Part shown: positions 22,509 through 36,661 of the stretch, in pieces
How the letters are laid out: each line of letters opens with the position of its first letter
Position numbering within the stretch: the stretch's first letter is position 1
Assembly: GCA_963969595.1 (NCBI GenBank)
Contig: OZ018415.1
Coordinates: forward strand, 7,502,001-7,566,000
Direction of reading: 5' to 3'
DNA length: 64,000 nucleotides
From: Neckera pumila
Taxonomy: Eukaryota > Streptophyta > Bryopsida > Hypnales > Neckeraceae
Notes under the pieces: generated by a model
The model's input: only the letters and a program-made list of their open reading frames with translations
The model's database searches: none
What the model was told of the DNA's origin: nothing
Made by a program: the position numbers and the translations under genes

Positions 22509-25500
22509 GCGATCTGAAGTTCAATTTCTGAATGACAACAAATGGATTGAAACTCATGTTTTTTTTTCATTATTGCTTGGATGAAAAATCCTAATTTGCG
22601 GAGATACTTTATTAAGTTGTTGTCTTATCCAATGGTTGGATTTGGTGTTACTAGTGCACATTTTTTTTCCTTCTAAAATTACAAATTTGGAAGTGTCTCA
22701 AGTGGTTGGCCAAGCCATGGCCAAGCCAAATTTGCATTTACTCTAGTTCAAAATTGGATTTGCAAAAATGAGTTCATAGATTTAAGAACAAAAAAATTTG
22801 CAAGAAAATCACCATGTCAAGACTCAAGAGAGCCTCATTCAAAATCCATTCCAACAAATTTTACTCAAAAATTGATATTATTCTTCTTGTGGTCAAATTT
22901 AGAAGGAGTTTTGAAATTTTCCTTTAAAATTTTTTAGAAAAATATTGATGATAGCATACTAGGTGAATCTAACCATATAGGTGGAATCAAAAATTTAAAG
23001 TCTACAATTTTTATTTGTATATCAATTCCAAATATTCTTCCAAATAGCATTTTATAATGATTTTTTTCAAATTGTCAATTTTGGATAACACTCTATACAT
23101 TAGGAGTTAAATCTAAGATAATCTACATGTGAAAAGCAATAATAGAAGGTTTATGTCAAGACATGTACATCTTTTAACTCATCTTCTTTGTATATTTTGT
23201 GAACCAACTACTTTCAAATCATGCAACACATTTATATTAAAGTTGATAAAATGTGTAGTTGACAATTCTAATCACCAATCATGTACTTCCCAATCCGCAT
23301 GCTTGTATTTATCTTTCATCTTTAATGAACAATGTCAATGCATATACTACATGTGCCCTTTGCTTTATTGGATTTTATTGAGGATTTTATAGGTAAGTGA
23401 AACAGGATTCCAATGCACTTTAGGATGTGTTATTTGGATAGTGTATGAATAATTTATGGAATTCAAGGTATTGAAATAGGTGTATTTCATCAAGTTAATA
23501 TCTTCATTTTCAACAAAAATCAAGACCCAATAGTTTTTGTTCTCAATTTTTTGGTGAGTAATGATTTTTGATGTACTTACTTTATTCAAGCATCTCCATC
23601 GTTGCAACAACATTTAACCACATCAAAAGGTGTACCACTTCAAGGTTAATGTACTAATGTATAATTGTGTTATACATTATATAGAATAATGTAAACATTT
23701 TGTATATAAAGGTTGATACAAGTCTTGAGAATTAGATATTTCAAATACATTCTTAAGAATCTAATAATGTGCTTTGGTGAGAAGGTGGAGAATTTCCAAA
23801 TATGGACTTTTTAATTTTTTATAGACAATTTGGCAAGAAAAATTAGACAATAGAAGATAATTGATGTATATTCTAAAATGATAGCATCTTTTGAGAGTGG
23901 TTTGTCCTTTGATTGTCTTGTAGAGTGCTTCAAATTAAATACCTTAGGCCCTCAAGTGTTCAATAGAATAAAGACATTTAGCCTAGACTAGCTTATTTAT
24001 AAAAAATATGATGAAGTATGAAAATGTAGGCTACAATGTATTAGACCATCTTTTAACATCCAATTTTTTGTTTTGATGTCTTTTCCTCTTGTTTTGTGGC
24101 CTCTAAATTGCTATATCTTTGTCTTCTAGCCTTGAGCTACAATTTGAGTTGTATGTTGATGATGAGTGCTTGTCAAATATTATACATTTTTATTCTAGGC
24201 TCTATAGTGCAACCACCAATATATTCTTAGGCAATAAGCAAAGACATTGTCCAACTAATTCTACAACAACAGACTGGTATAGCTAGACAATTTTGTTCTT
24301 CTTTCTTCCAATAAGCAAATAAAGACGTGATGTGAGGTTTTTAATTTTGTTGGTGTCCTTCCATGGGATATTTGAAGCTAGATGTCTTATAGAAATCATG
24401 GAATTGTACATTAAAGGAAGTGAAAGATTTTATGTATTTTTATATGAAGTCTTGGTAGTGGACCTAGTTGTGAATTGTGATTATAGAAAAGGTAGCAATC
24501 TAATCTTCTAATAATGTCAAATAGAGAGTTTTACTTTCATATTATAATTTGCAAAAGATTGTAGTATCAAACCTGCTACCAAGGTCAACATTTTATAGTT
24601 GGAAATAACTAATTAAAGTTGGAAAAAATGGTTCAATGGTCACTATAAGTATCAATAAAAAAATTTATTTAAATTTAAAATTTTGTGTCTTAATTAAAAA
24701 AAACAATTAAGTGGGTGGCAAAGTTATTATTTTGTGATTTATATGTGGCGGCTTGGAAGCAAAAGACCCAATCCATATTAATTGTCTAATTTCTCATTGT
24801 TGACATTGTCCAATTTCTCATTGTTTGGTATTGTCCAATTTTTCATTAATTTTAATTTATTTTCTATTTCTTTCTCAAACTAATTTCTATTTTTTTTAGC
24901 TTTTAATTTTTATTTAATTTTTGCCAACCCAAGTAGTTGGCCATGGGTATGGTAGTGATGAATTGACAATTTCAACTTGTAGCCTTACAAGTCCAAAAAA
25001 TATTCATATCCAAGTGAAAAAGAAGTTTATTGATTTTTATATTGTTGCTCAAATAAATATACAAAAGGTTGAGTACTTAGATTCTATGATTTATAAATTT
25101 GACCTTTCATCTTGTGAAGCTATATTACTGAATTCATTCTTTAGCAATTATCAATGACATAAAAATCTATTTTAAAAATTTTCAACATTTTTTAGAAAAT
25201 ATTTGTGTAGGAAAAAATAAACTTTTTTTTTTAAACATCTCATGAATAACATTTGCATACTTCAATTATTTATTTGGCAAAGAACATTGAATTTGATTAG
25301 CAAATAAGGATACAATTGATACAATGGCTTGGAAAATGCACCAAATTTCACAAGTGTTTTTTGCAATCATCCCAATTAGCACACATTGCAAGTTGAAGTA
25401 CTGATGTAGAAACCCAAGAAAGAAATTTGAGGCTCCTCATTTCCTCAAAACACTTGTCTTATATGGGATGACATTTCACATTTATTTTCTTACAACTTTT

Positions 25501-28500
25501 CTAAAATTGCAAACCATTTTGCTTGAAGATAAATCCTAAATACCTAAGGCATCAAATTCTTGTGTTGAAAGTCTTTTGAAGTTAAATAAAATCTTAACAA
25601 CTTACAAGTTTTAGTAGTTTGCATTTTCAAAATATTATTTTTGAAGTTTAGTTTTAGCATCAAAAGTCTAATAATGAAAATGAATGATTTTGATTTTTCT
25701 ATTCAAGATATTATGCAAGGGTGTCCATTGCAAATCTTGACTTTTTAGTGTTGAGGGCTCTTGGATATGAGCCTCACTATCCCCTGAAAAGAAAGGAACA
25801 CTTCCTGCTCAATTAATTAGCCCCCTCCCTCCCCCCAAAATATTAATAGCCACTGATTGTTTTTGAAAAAAAACAAAAAAAAACAAAAAAAAACTCCTTC
25901 TTTGCCGTTGATCTTGATGCAAATATTATGATATCGTAAGTATATCGTATGTATATGGATACAAAAACGGATACGGAAAATGGATACGGATTATCCCATA
26001 TCAATTGTCAAACGACTTCATTTTCAAAAGTACAAGACTGAGGGAGGGGGGTACTGGGATTTTGAGATTTTCTGATCAAATTATTTTTCACACACACACA
26101 CCCCTCCAAATAAAATGAGGAATTTTGAAAAATAATTTGATCTAGAACTTGTTCCTCATTATCCTCTCATACACTAGATCTTCAAGGAAAATAACATTAG
26201 AAACTCATTTTTATAGGTTGTAGAATAAATATTGAGAAATTGTAAATTGATTGGGATTATAATATGTATTGGGGTTATAATATGTATCTTTATAAGTCTA
26301 ATTCAAGCCACAAATTAAGAAAAATATAGATTTATGTTTCAAATGGCACATCATGAATATTTTGAATACTGTGCTGCCAATTTAATGAAATTGATGCTTT
26401 ATCTTGTTGTCATCATGCATATTGGGTTCATCCCTAAAAGCTCTTTTAATTCCAAAATGATTTTTGGATGAGTATAAAAATTCCAGTATAACAACTTTGA
26501 CTATTTTCCTCCCAAAGACCAAAGGATAGTTGTAAATTTCAAAAGTGCAAAGTTGTATTAATAATTGCAATTTAGAAAAATAATTTTGTGATGGATTTCA
26601 AACAAAAATTATAAATTATAATCCTTAGCCATTTTATTACATCTACCATTGCACTAATATTTCTTTATCAATGGAATTTTGAAAATAACTTTAATTTTTT
26701 TCTATACTTGATTGTTGATTGAATACAAGCAATTTATACAAGAATATTTTTTTATGAGTTTTACATCTAAGATTCTAATAATTTTCATTTTTAATATTCT
26801 TTTTAATATATATATTAAAGTTATTTTTATTGAGCCTTTTTGAATTCAAAGGTCCTTCTTTACAAACATTAAAGTTTGAATCTAGAGAAATGAATGTATG
26901 ACAATAAAAATCTTTAGATAATTATGCTTAAGAAGTCCTCATGAATAACTAACAAAGACATTGTAAAATTGTCTTTTAAAACAATATCATTATAATTTAA
27001 GTAAGAAAATGAATTAGACGATAAAGTATATAAACTCTACTATTTCTTTGGACTTTATTTCTTCTTAATATTAATGAAAAAAGGATTCTAAAATTAAAAA
27101 AGGTACATTAATGTAATTAAATTATCAAATTTCTATACTATTTCCTTCATCAATATTTATAAAGACTAGTTAAAAATGAAGACAAATAGTAAATTAAGCT
27201 CATACAATTGTCGCAATGATACAATCTATAAGGTTTTGACTTATAAGATGGAGGATGACAAATCTTCTATTAATCATGTCTTCAAATATTAGAAAAAAAT
27301 AATTGAAAAAATATCTAAAGAAAGAGGTTTTATATAGTTGTATCAATGATATGTGCTATTAGTCAATTTCATAAAAGGAAGCCTTATAGTTTTATTTTTA
27401 TTTTGTTGTATACTTGTATGTTTTTACAAGTGAAAGGCTAATGAAAGTATTTTTGGTATGATTCAAATGGTTGTTTAAAGCATGTTAACCTACTCTGCAA
27501 AAGATTCAAGATTTCTTATTGTAAGAAAAGTAATGCCATCCAAACTTTTAAAAAGGATAATCACTAAAATTGTTTTTTGTTTTGAATAGACTTTAAGCTT
27601 AATGAAAATGCTTTTAGTATTATTGCAAAGGTATAAGAGGAAGAAGTTTTCACATTTATTGTTTTGTACAAGGTTTTACAAGCTTGGGCCTATGAGATCT
27701 ATAGGATATGTTAAATTTTAAAGTGCTTTATCATCAATATTTAAAAAAACATTGAAATCGTCCTTCCTTATTTATAATCATGTCCACAATCATGCTCTAA
27801 TCATGCAATTTTTTTTGTAGATATAGGGTTGGTGAGGTGTTTATTGAAATTTGAAAATACTATGGAATCTTTGAGGCATGCATAATGGTTTGCATACATG
27901 AAACAAAACATATGTAATTTTCAGCATTTTAATTTTTGAATAGAACAAAAACTATTAAAATGAACCAAAAAAGAAACTACTGACATAATGAATTGGAACA
28001 AGTACAATTGCAAAATCAAATCTACAATGAATTAAAAATAATTATATATAGCGAGGCGTATTTGCAAAAATATTTCTAACGATTTTTATTATACAATGTA
28101 GAAGAATTGTTTTGTATGGTTCAACTTCTTTTCATTTAGCACAATTCTAGAATAATAACACATCATAGGTACTACATTTGAAAAAATTTTGAACCTCCAA
28201 AGGACTGTTGTAAAGTAACCAAATCAGGCTATTAAAAAGTTGGTCTGATATTTGCAAAAGTGGTTACAGTGATTAGTCAGAGCTGATTTGATTTTTGAAA
28301 AATAATCTTGGATCATTGTATCTATAGTTTTTAACATTATAAATAATGTTTAAACATAGTTTTTTTTTCAATTATGTCAAATTAAATTCAAATTAAAGAT
28401 AATATCAAACTAGTAATTTTTCTTGTGCAAACATCCGCAAAATAGATTATTGCAGAGTAGACTTCCTTCAATTTTTTCTACAAGCATTTCCAAGCACCTA

Positions 28501-30217
28501 TAAAATTATGTTCATCGATTTTAGATGGGGCAACCATTTTTAGCAGAAATGAAAGTATTCATTTTTAAATTGAAATTTTGTTTTAAATCAATGCAAATGT
28601 AAAAGCACTCACTCTATTTAAAACCCAAACACTATTTTTCAATAGAATTGCAATACAAAGAATTGTAAATTGATTACGAAAGACCTACCACAATCAATTG
28701 AAAAAGAATAATCAAAATTTTATTTATAATTGTCGGTTATAGCATGCAAGTAACAAAATGGTCAAAACTATTTTTACAAGGCTACAACATTCAAAATACT
28801 TAATGCTCTTCAAAATTTCTAAATGCAACAAAATTATACAACTCTTATTTGAACTATTTTCTTGCATCAATCTTCTCATCTTTAGATCTATACTACCACA
28901 ACGGATTAAAGCCAAGGGTATTATTCTTGGTACAACTAAAAAAGCTATTGAAGAAAAATTATGTATTATACATTAAAAATTATGCAATTCAAGCTAATAG
29001 ACTATCAAAGGAATTTGTTTGCAAAAATACAAAATTGAAAAGAATCCAAAAAAAATTCTTCATTTGATAAAAAATTTTGTAATTGTATTTGTGGTTATTT
29101 TTTTTCATTGCACTATAAATCTCATTGAAAAACTAATGTAAATCATCCTAGATAAAAGATCCATTCCATTATTTCTATACACCTAGGAAACAATCCATCA
29201 AAGTCTCCCATCAATCCATGATGAACAAACCTTTTCAACAAATGAAATATATGCTACCTTATGTTGAATTAGTGGCCACAATATATCACTGTTTTGGGTG
29301 ATGATAATAGATTGATTAGTAACTGTAATATAAAAATTTCCACCTTTTGAATGTAAAATGACAAACAAAATTGAGTACAAATTTGAAATGTTTTCATTCA
29401 AACAATCATACCATATATAAGCATCAACGGACAAAGTCCAAAAGTAGAAATACAAAAGTTGCAATATACTGTACATTACCATAGAAGTTCATAGGAAACA
29501 ATAGTTATAAGTTGAAAGAAAATTAATTTCCAAGTTAGCCATGTCTAGAACTTAGTTTTGTGTACTATGATTTGGAATTACTTTATCTTTCAAATGTCAA
29601 TTTTTTTGGAACTCCAAATTTTTTTTGGTGCCTTAGCATGTTGGTATACATCATTTCAAATTGTTGTGTACAGAAATAAAAAGAAGTTGACATTTATAGA
29701 ATTTAAAGTATCAACAATTTGACAAAATATATAAGTGATGTTGGTTCTCACAATATGTGAGTTTTTATTTGAAATTGGGAGCATAGAATAGCATTAGCCA
29801 TTGTAAGAGAGCATAAATTGTAATATGGACCATTATTACATCTTAATGCCTTTGCATTGAAAATATTTGTTGAACATGACAATGTGGTCAATTTGTATTT
29901 TACAGTTGTATAATGCATTTCTAGGTTCAATTTTTTTATAAAGACTAGAATTTATAGTGCATACAATTCATTCAACAAACCCAAAAAAAATAAATTATCA
30001 TTTTCAATATAATCAGAAAGTTAAAAATTGACAAAGTTATACTAACCTTCATATTAAAATTGAAAAACTCTATAAGGTTTACATTTATTTAATAATTTCA
30101 AATGAAACCAAGTATTTTTTTGTAAAATTTCCAATCTTTGTTCTCAAAAAGTACTCCCTTATACAATGAATTCATACCTATAATCTAATACTCACTTCCT
30201 CCTGTGATGGTGCATCT
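22509..30217. other. Long AT-rich gene-free desert
   Basis: About 7.7 kb with no open frame that looks coding and no intact element. Small features: a poly-C/A stretch near 25825-25890, repeated ATATCGTA / GGATACGGA words near 25930-25990, and a segment near 28180-28300 that resembles 31470-31600 (both contain an AGTGA..AGTCAGA.. block). Probably old, decayed repeats. Confidence 0.5.
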
Positions 30218-31149
30218 TTAACCCCTAAAGGACCAACATGCGTTTTTTGGCCATATAGAAATTTTGGGCAGGTATGTGTGACTAGAGATATCCATATTTG
30301 AGGCTGAAATTTTAATAGAAGGTGGGGGCAAGGAATACCTTCATGTGTACCAAGTTTCATGACATTTTGAAATACGAGTCAAAAGTTGTGACCTCATATG
30401 TTACTTTTTTTCGTAACTGGGCAGTTTGGGCAGATCAGAAAAAATCATTTTTTCCGGAATTTTTTTTTTGAAATTGGTTCTCTACATTTATATATACTTA
30501 AAAAGCTTTGAGTCACTCCATTTCAATCAATGAGTCAAAAGTTATGAGGTTTTCTGGTTTGCGGGCAGTTATGGATTTCCTACTCTAAAAAAAACTTTAA
30601 AGTCGTTTATTTAACTCAATTTTCAATATTTTTGGAATAAAATAAAATCCTAGAATGTAGATTCATTATTACAACATTACAACCGTTGGGATTGGCATTT
30701 TTAAATTCCATGATTAAATTTTTAACAATTTAGTATTTTGAGTCATTTTCTACTTCTTTCTACTTACTATTTTTTTCCTATATGTTGTACAATTCCAAAT
30801 GATGTGAAATTTTTCATGCATATAGACAACTTGTTTAGAAAACTGAATTCAAAGAAGCACCACCTTTATCGGCATTTTTTCATTGAAAAGTGAGCTTGCA
30901 AAGTGCAGCTGGCCATTTTTTTGCAGGATTGAAAAAATAGGTTTCAAGACTTTGAATGCTTATATCTTATGATCCACACGGTGGAATTTTCTGAAATTTT
31001 TACCACATGTTACCAAAATATCATACTACAAGATCCTATGATTACATGTGTCAAAAATTGTTTTTTTCCAAAAATTTGGTAGTTGTATTAGAAATGGCAG
31101 TTTGGGAGCGTTTTTTGTAATTACGTAGTCATGAAACTTTAGGGGTTAA
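30218..31149. mobile_element. piggyBac-type non-autonomous element, 932 bp, best preserved ends
   Basis: It is bounded by TTAA-CCCCTAAAGGACC (30218) and AACTTTAGGGG-TTAA (to 31149), with perfect nine-base inverted ends CCCCTAAAG / CTTTAGGGG and TTAA on both sides. It is homologous along its length to 7623-8558. It has no coding frame. The ends agree with the right end downstream of the transposase at 4741-4753, which suggests mobilisation by that family (inference). Confidence 0.82.
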
Positions 31150-33929
31150 AGTTCAGGTTGCAGTTTTATACGTATCTCTCCCTTCTTCGTAAGATTGAGA
31201 GCTATAGATCTTGTAAACAAGAAATTCCTTCTTCCAACGCCAGTGATCTTGAAAAATAAATAATACGGATATGGATATTGTGGGATATGGATATTCTAGT
31301 ATATGTATATATATACAAAAGACAAATATAGAAATATTTTTAAATATTAATCTATATTGATTACTCAGCAAATCAACCTGAAAAATAAATGAACAAGGGG
31401 ATCAACTAGGCCAATGGAGGGTGAAAAAAGTAAGCATTGTGAAAGTACAAGAATCATTACAAAAAATTTCAGCCTCTAGAGGACAGAGGACTGCTCCGGA
31501 TTGACAAACCAAGCTAGTTATTTCCAAGCTTGGTCTATCAATCTGGAAAAGTGTCGCAGTGAGCAGTCAGATAAGCTAACTGTTTGTTGAAACAATCAAA
31601 TTTTATAGTTTTTATTTTTATTTTTATTTTTTTAAAGATTATTATTACTATTATTATTATTCTTATTATTCTTATTATTATTTATTTATTGTTTTTATTT
31701 TTTAACTCTTAAAACTTGGTTCCTACACCATTGTCACTATAATTTGAGCTGCACGAGAATAGGGAAAAAAAGAAATTTTTAGCCCCCAAAACCAAATTTT
31801 AGGTTACTTTGGAAGGTTGTGGAGCAGCCTTTTGGAGGCCTGAAATTTTTTCTAATGAGGGGGGTAATAAAAACTAATTGAAACTAACGGAAAATTGTCT
31901 CTATCTCACTATCCACGCAAAAGACAACACATAGTGTTCAAAGTCATATCTAATTCCTAGTATTCACTGTCAACCCAGATGTGTCGGTCTAGAGTTGGTG
32001 CTATAAATGAACAATCTAGATGTGGCACTTGAGAGATTTTTCTACTAAAATATTTTTAGTAGACGTAGCACTTGTGATTTTTCAAAATGCAACCTTTCGT
32101 ACAAGTCATTATTGCTTCTACCTTGTAACTACACTAGGTGAAGAAGATGACTATTATTGTTTTGAAGTAGTCTAGAGATTCTTTGAAGCTAATTGGACAA
32201 TACATTCAATAACTTGTAACACATTATATTTTGTTAAAAAATATAATTTCAAAAGCTCTAGCTGTAAAAAAGTTGAAATTTTTTAGTAATGCTTTGAGGA
32301 CAAACTTAGCAATCTACACTAGTTTACCTTAATTAGTAGAAGTCTTTTGTGTTAGCAATGTGAGGGAAATTCATATACATCTGTACCTTAAATTAGTTAG
32401 TTAGTTTGTTTTGTTTTGTTTATTTTGATTGTTTGATATGCTGTGATCTAAGAAACCATGAATCCTCCGACAACGTTCTTGGTATAATTGGAAAGCTTTT
32501 AGAAAAGGCAGGTGTATAGATTGTTTTTGGTGGCGTGTGAACTTATGGTGTAGAAGTTATAAAATTTCAAAGGTTTTTATGAATCAAAAATTGAATAAAT
32601 TACCTTTTCTTTTGAAAAAAATATAATTTTCACATTGCATGTCCAAACACCACAAAACAAAGCCCTTGTACTTCTTTGTGCATAGAACTTCCAATTTCTA
32701 CCAATTTTGTGGCATTTAGACCTGGGTAAGTGCAAAAAACATTTGTTGATTTTGGCTCAAAACGGCCTCAATATTGGAGTATTGTGGCTTTTTCGAACAA
32801 TTTTTTCTTAAATAAATTAAAATATGGATAATTTGTAGAGCATTCAAAATAGTATGTATAGCATTCAGACCTTAAAAAATTTATCTCTAAAAATTATGCA
32901 CATTCTAAGAGTGATGGAAAACAAGAAAATATATAGTTTGGGATTTTATTTTTAGAAAGTAGTAAAGAAAATCAAAAAATTAGATAAAATGATTATATTT
33001 TCTAACTTGAAGGTGCTTCTCTTCAACCATTTTCACTTTCAAGAAAAAAAAAATTGTGTTCTCTGCACATGGACAGAGGTAGTACACTTCGAGCACATGT
33101 GGAAGGTGGATATTTTGTTATTTTTGAAAAATCTCTTCGTATACTTGTGTAACATTAGTAGAACTCCTTGTTTACCAATTTTCACCTTCAGAATTTGCAT
33201 TTTTGAGTTGGAAATAGTTATAAAAACCTCCAAAATGGCCAAAGTAGACATCCAATCGGGGGCACTTTAAAAATAACAAACTAATTTCTAAAATTTGGAA
33301 ATTTGGAAATTTCATAAAAAACGAACATACGATGCAAAAGTTATGAGCAAAAATGTATATGTCCAAGGCCAAGGGGACACCAAAAAGGACAAGTGTTTCT
33401 TGCAACAACCCACCTATGGTGTGAAAGTTATGGATTTTATGATATTAGAAATAAAATTAAATTATCTCTTATTTTGGAAAAATTATAACTTTTACATTGC
33501 ATGTCCAAACATCAGGAAACAAAATTCCTGCATTACTTTCTGCAAAAAGCTTTCTATTTGTATCAAGAATGCAACCTCTCAGTCTCTCACACCGCAACAA
33601 AGTCCTTGCGCTCCTTCGGATTTCAATGAATTTTGAAATTATTCTCAAATTAAAAAATTAAAAAATATTTTACTCTTATATTGACTACAGGTAACAACGG
33701 CACAAGGGACACATGTTGAAGATTATGTACAATTCCTATATATCAGTTTGTTATACATAAAGCACCCTATTTATACCATGCGACTATTTGTGCGTTTTGC
33801 ACCACATCCTAACCATTTTGTACTAGCATTGTCCCTTTATACATTAGAATGTTTGAAATGAATACTACTGGTACATATTACCACAAATAGGGTGGGAAAC
33901 TGAATGGTGGCACAATAATACTTGAACTT
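31150..33929. other. Gene-free region with dispersed repeats
   Basis: It holds a TTA/TTATT-rich simple repeat (about 31620-31690). A segment at 31715-31870 has an inverted relative at 41020-41165. AT-rich blocks at about 32590-32720 and 33465-33600 with the phrase CACATTGCATGTCCAAAC/TACATTGCATGTCCAAAC recur near 63545-63620 and, inverted, near 63830-63920. No coding frame is supported. Confidence 0.5.
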
Positions 33930-34105
33930 AATGACTGGAGAAAACGTCCATTGTTTCATGCATGTTGTCTGCTTGAAATGGCAACTGAGAATTTGAGACA
34001 GGGACAGAATTGAAACTGGCAATTGCAACAACACACACGGCACGGTCAAAACGAGAAAAACATACGGTAGAACACATTGATTTGTATCGCTCGAACAACA
34101 CATGG
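33930..34105. repeat. Diverged outer flank of the inverted repeat, left
   Basis: The reverse complement of this segment aligns with 49617 to about 49795 with many differences (for example GTGTACTCCATGTG versus GTGTACTTCATGTG, and AATGGACGTTTTCTC versus AATGGACATTTTCTC). The match changes abruptly to full identity at 34106. It marks older homology outside the near-identical tract. Confidence 0.75.
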
Positions 34106-34339
34106 AGTACACAATTAGGTCCCCCCAAATCTGATTCCATTCATTTACGAGAAGTACTTACACAGTTCCCAACTCCAAACCCTGGAACCAAGATCCGGAC
34201 CTACCCCAATAATCCCTGCCAACTAGCTCACATGCACTCTGGACAAATTACAGAGACAGTTGGTAAGTTCATCACTCATCCAACCGCAAACTATGAATGT
34301 AATCCGATCCAAGTAAGCTAGCTGATAATATGAATTGAA

Positions 34340-36500
34340 TCAGGCGTAGCGCTCGGGGTTGGCCTTGACGGCCGCGGCCAGCGCCTTCCACACGCTCGTC
34401 ACCACGTCGCGGACGTGCTCCGGAGGACCCATGTCGCCGTCCGGCACGTATGTGGCCACCCACTCGGCGCTGGTGCTGCCGGCGCTCGGGCCGGCGCTGA
34501 AGTGCATGGTGGCGGCGAAGTACTTGTAGCGCGGGTCGCCCTTCAGCACCGTGTACCCCATGCGCTTCTCCTCCGCATCGATGAAGTCCATGCGCTCCGT
34601 CACGGTCTCCGCAAACTGGACCGCTGCAAACCAGGCACACGACAAGTCGATGCAAAATGCAATGAGAACCCAAGCACATTGATTACAGCAGTGAGAATTT
34701 CCCGGGAGAATTTATGCAAAAGCTAGGCATGTGAGATCGAAGTCATGAGAAGCCAAGCAAGAGCCATGTGAAACTCCAGCCCTTGTGAAATATAATTATC
34801 AAGCCATCGTAATGTGAAAAGCCAGCCATGTACGTGAAGTCGAGCACAAGCAATGCGAAATGCCTGGCCAACAGCTTCGATGCAAACCGCTGCAAACCAC
34901 GCACACGAGAAACCAAAGCAAATTACAACAGCACTGGGGAAATTAATCGAGCTAAATTAAGCCATGTGAGAAGTCGTAAGAAACCAAGCAAGAGCAATGT
35001 GAAATGCTAGCTGGCCTGGCGAAATGCATCAAGCGAAAGCAATGTAAGAAAAACAATGTCATTAATGTATAAGCCAGCCATGTGAAGCGGGTCCAGCACA
35101 AGCAATGGGAAATGCCATGCGAAAAGCTTGCTGGACTTCCGGGTTACCCGGACCGAAGCAAACCGCGCACACGACACAACAATGCCTTGAAACAGAATGA
35201 GAAACCAAGCAAATTACAGGGCTGAGCGGCAGTGAGAAATCAAGCAAAAGCCACGCAACAAGTCATGAGAAAGCAAGCAGAAGCCATGGGAAATGTCTTG
35301 GGAAACGCTAGCCTTGTGAAATGCATCCAGCAAAAGCAATGTGAAAAAGCAGCCATGTGAAGCTAGTCAAGTGAAAGCGATGTGCAATGCCATGCAAAAA
35401 GCTTGCTGTACCAGGTCCGAACTTGACGACGCGCACGGTGCCCGGCCCTCCGTGACCCTCGACCATGGTGGACGACTCGAAGTGCTGCGGCATCTGCTCC
35501 AGCAGAATCTCGTCCGCGTGCTTGCACGCATTCCAGAGCGCTTCCGTGGACACATCCAGCGTCTCCGAGTGCGTGAACGTCTTCTTCATGTGCACCGCCT
35601 TCTCCAAGGTCTGGAACACCAGCTCCGCCACCGCCTTGATGTGCTCCGGAGGACCCATGTCGCCCACCGGCACGAACGTCACCGTCCAGGTGGCCTCCGT
35701 CACGGCGGCGTCCTTCGCCACGAACTGGATCTCGGCGCTGAAGGCGCTGTAGCGCTTGTCGCCCTCCAGCACGGTGTAGCCCAACGTCTTGGTGGCGGCG
35801 TCGAACTTGTCCATGCGCTCCTTCAGGAGTCGCGCATGCTTAATCGCTGCACATGGACATACACGAAGTCAACACCGAAAACTTAAGAGATGCATCGAAC
35901 ATAAGAGATCCTGACCACCGTACCAACGCACTAGTTTGCATCCAGAATCACAAACATATATATCATGAAAAAATGATCGAGAATGCAGAGGTAGACTGCA
36001 ATCCTAATAAGCGACTACAGTCTCCAGCTCTCGAACTGAAAAGAAACGAATCTAACTGAAGGAATTAGAGCATAAAACACATGCGATCAGACCAATGCAA
36101 CGCACGAATCCGCATACAGAATATGGGAAATTGCGCAAAGATGGTCGATCGAAAGCAAAAAGCTACATTGCATATGAAATAGTAAACTACAGTTAGTATG
36201 TACGTAGCTCTCCAACGGCGACAAAACGAAGGCATAAGATTGCTCTAGCCAAGATGTGGCTCCCTATGGATCTGGCTGCACCTTAATTTGCTAAGTAACT
36301 ACTTTGGAAAGGCACGTACCTGGTCCCGTGGTGACCAAGCGGATGCTGCCCGGCTCGCCGTGTCCCTGCAGAAACTCGACCTTGACGAAATACTCCGGCA
36401 ACATGTCACAGAAAATGCGGTCGGCATGCTTGCACGCCTCCCAAAGCTCGTCAGCGGAGGCCTGGAGCACGGCGGTGTGCGAGAGGGTCTGCGCCGCCAT
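34340..36500 (-). CDS. Two-domain Bet v 1/PR-10-like (SRPBCC) protein, left copy
   Basis: Exons are 36320-36500, 35412-35846 and 34340-34623, joining in frame to 299 residues. Domain 1 (about 5-145) and domain 2 (about 148-295) are both Bet v 1-like folds by sequence. Each has the glycine-rich loop (GHGEPGSIR near 46, GHGGPGTVR near 191), a GYTVLEGD/GYTVLKGD strand, and a GDMGPPEH turn before the long C-terminal helix. Bet v 1 relatives bind small hydrophobic ligands in the cytosol; the ligand here is unknown. Both introns are phase 1 and lie at the same place in each domain (after GP), so two single-intron genes or domains fused in tandem. Coding GC is far higher than in the surroundings. 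No differences from the right copy were found. Confidence 0.9.
34624..35411 (-). repeat. Intron 2 of the left gene, built of three ~265-bp units
   Basis: Mirror of 48311-49098; see that entry for the units. It is rich in GCTT/CACATGG words and contains internal splice-like sequences. Confidence 0.7.
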
Positions 36501-36611
36501 GGTTGCAAAACGCGATTCGAATCGAAGAGCAGCAGATCGAAAACGCGCGGGCAAGTAGAAGTACGTGAGAGTGTGAGAGTGAGAGTGTGGGATGGTGAGG
36601 CCTTGCACCTG

Positions 36612-36619
36612 AATTTATA
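36612..36619 (-). promoter_or_regulatory. TATA box of the left Bet v 1-like gene
   Basis: On the minus strand the sequence reads TATAAATT, about 112 bases before the start codon. It is followed by a CT/CA-rich leader (CACTCTCACTCTCACA) typical of plant 5' untranslated regions. The inferred transcription start is about 30 bases downstream, near 36580. Confidence 0.65.
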
Positions 36620-36661
36620 CCCGAGATCATCGATCTCTACTCGTAGATTTCAAGGGGTTTC

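Noticed and set aside
34272..34679. 135-residue Arg/Gly/His-rich minus-strand ORF
   Set aside because: It is an alternative frame of exon 3 running into the intron; it has no family features.
35341..35886. 181-residue plus-strand ORF opposite exon 2 of the left Bet v 1-like gene (and its mirror at 47836-48381)
   Set aside because: It is an antisense shadow of the high-GC exon; the spliced minus-strand gene has domain motifs and consistent splice phases.
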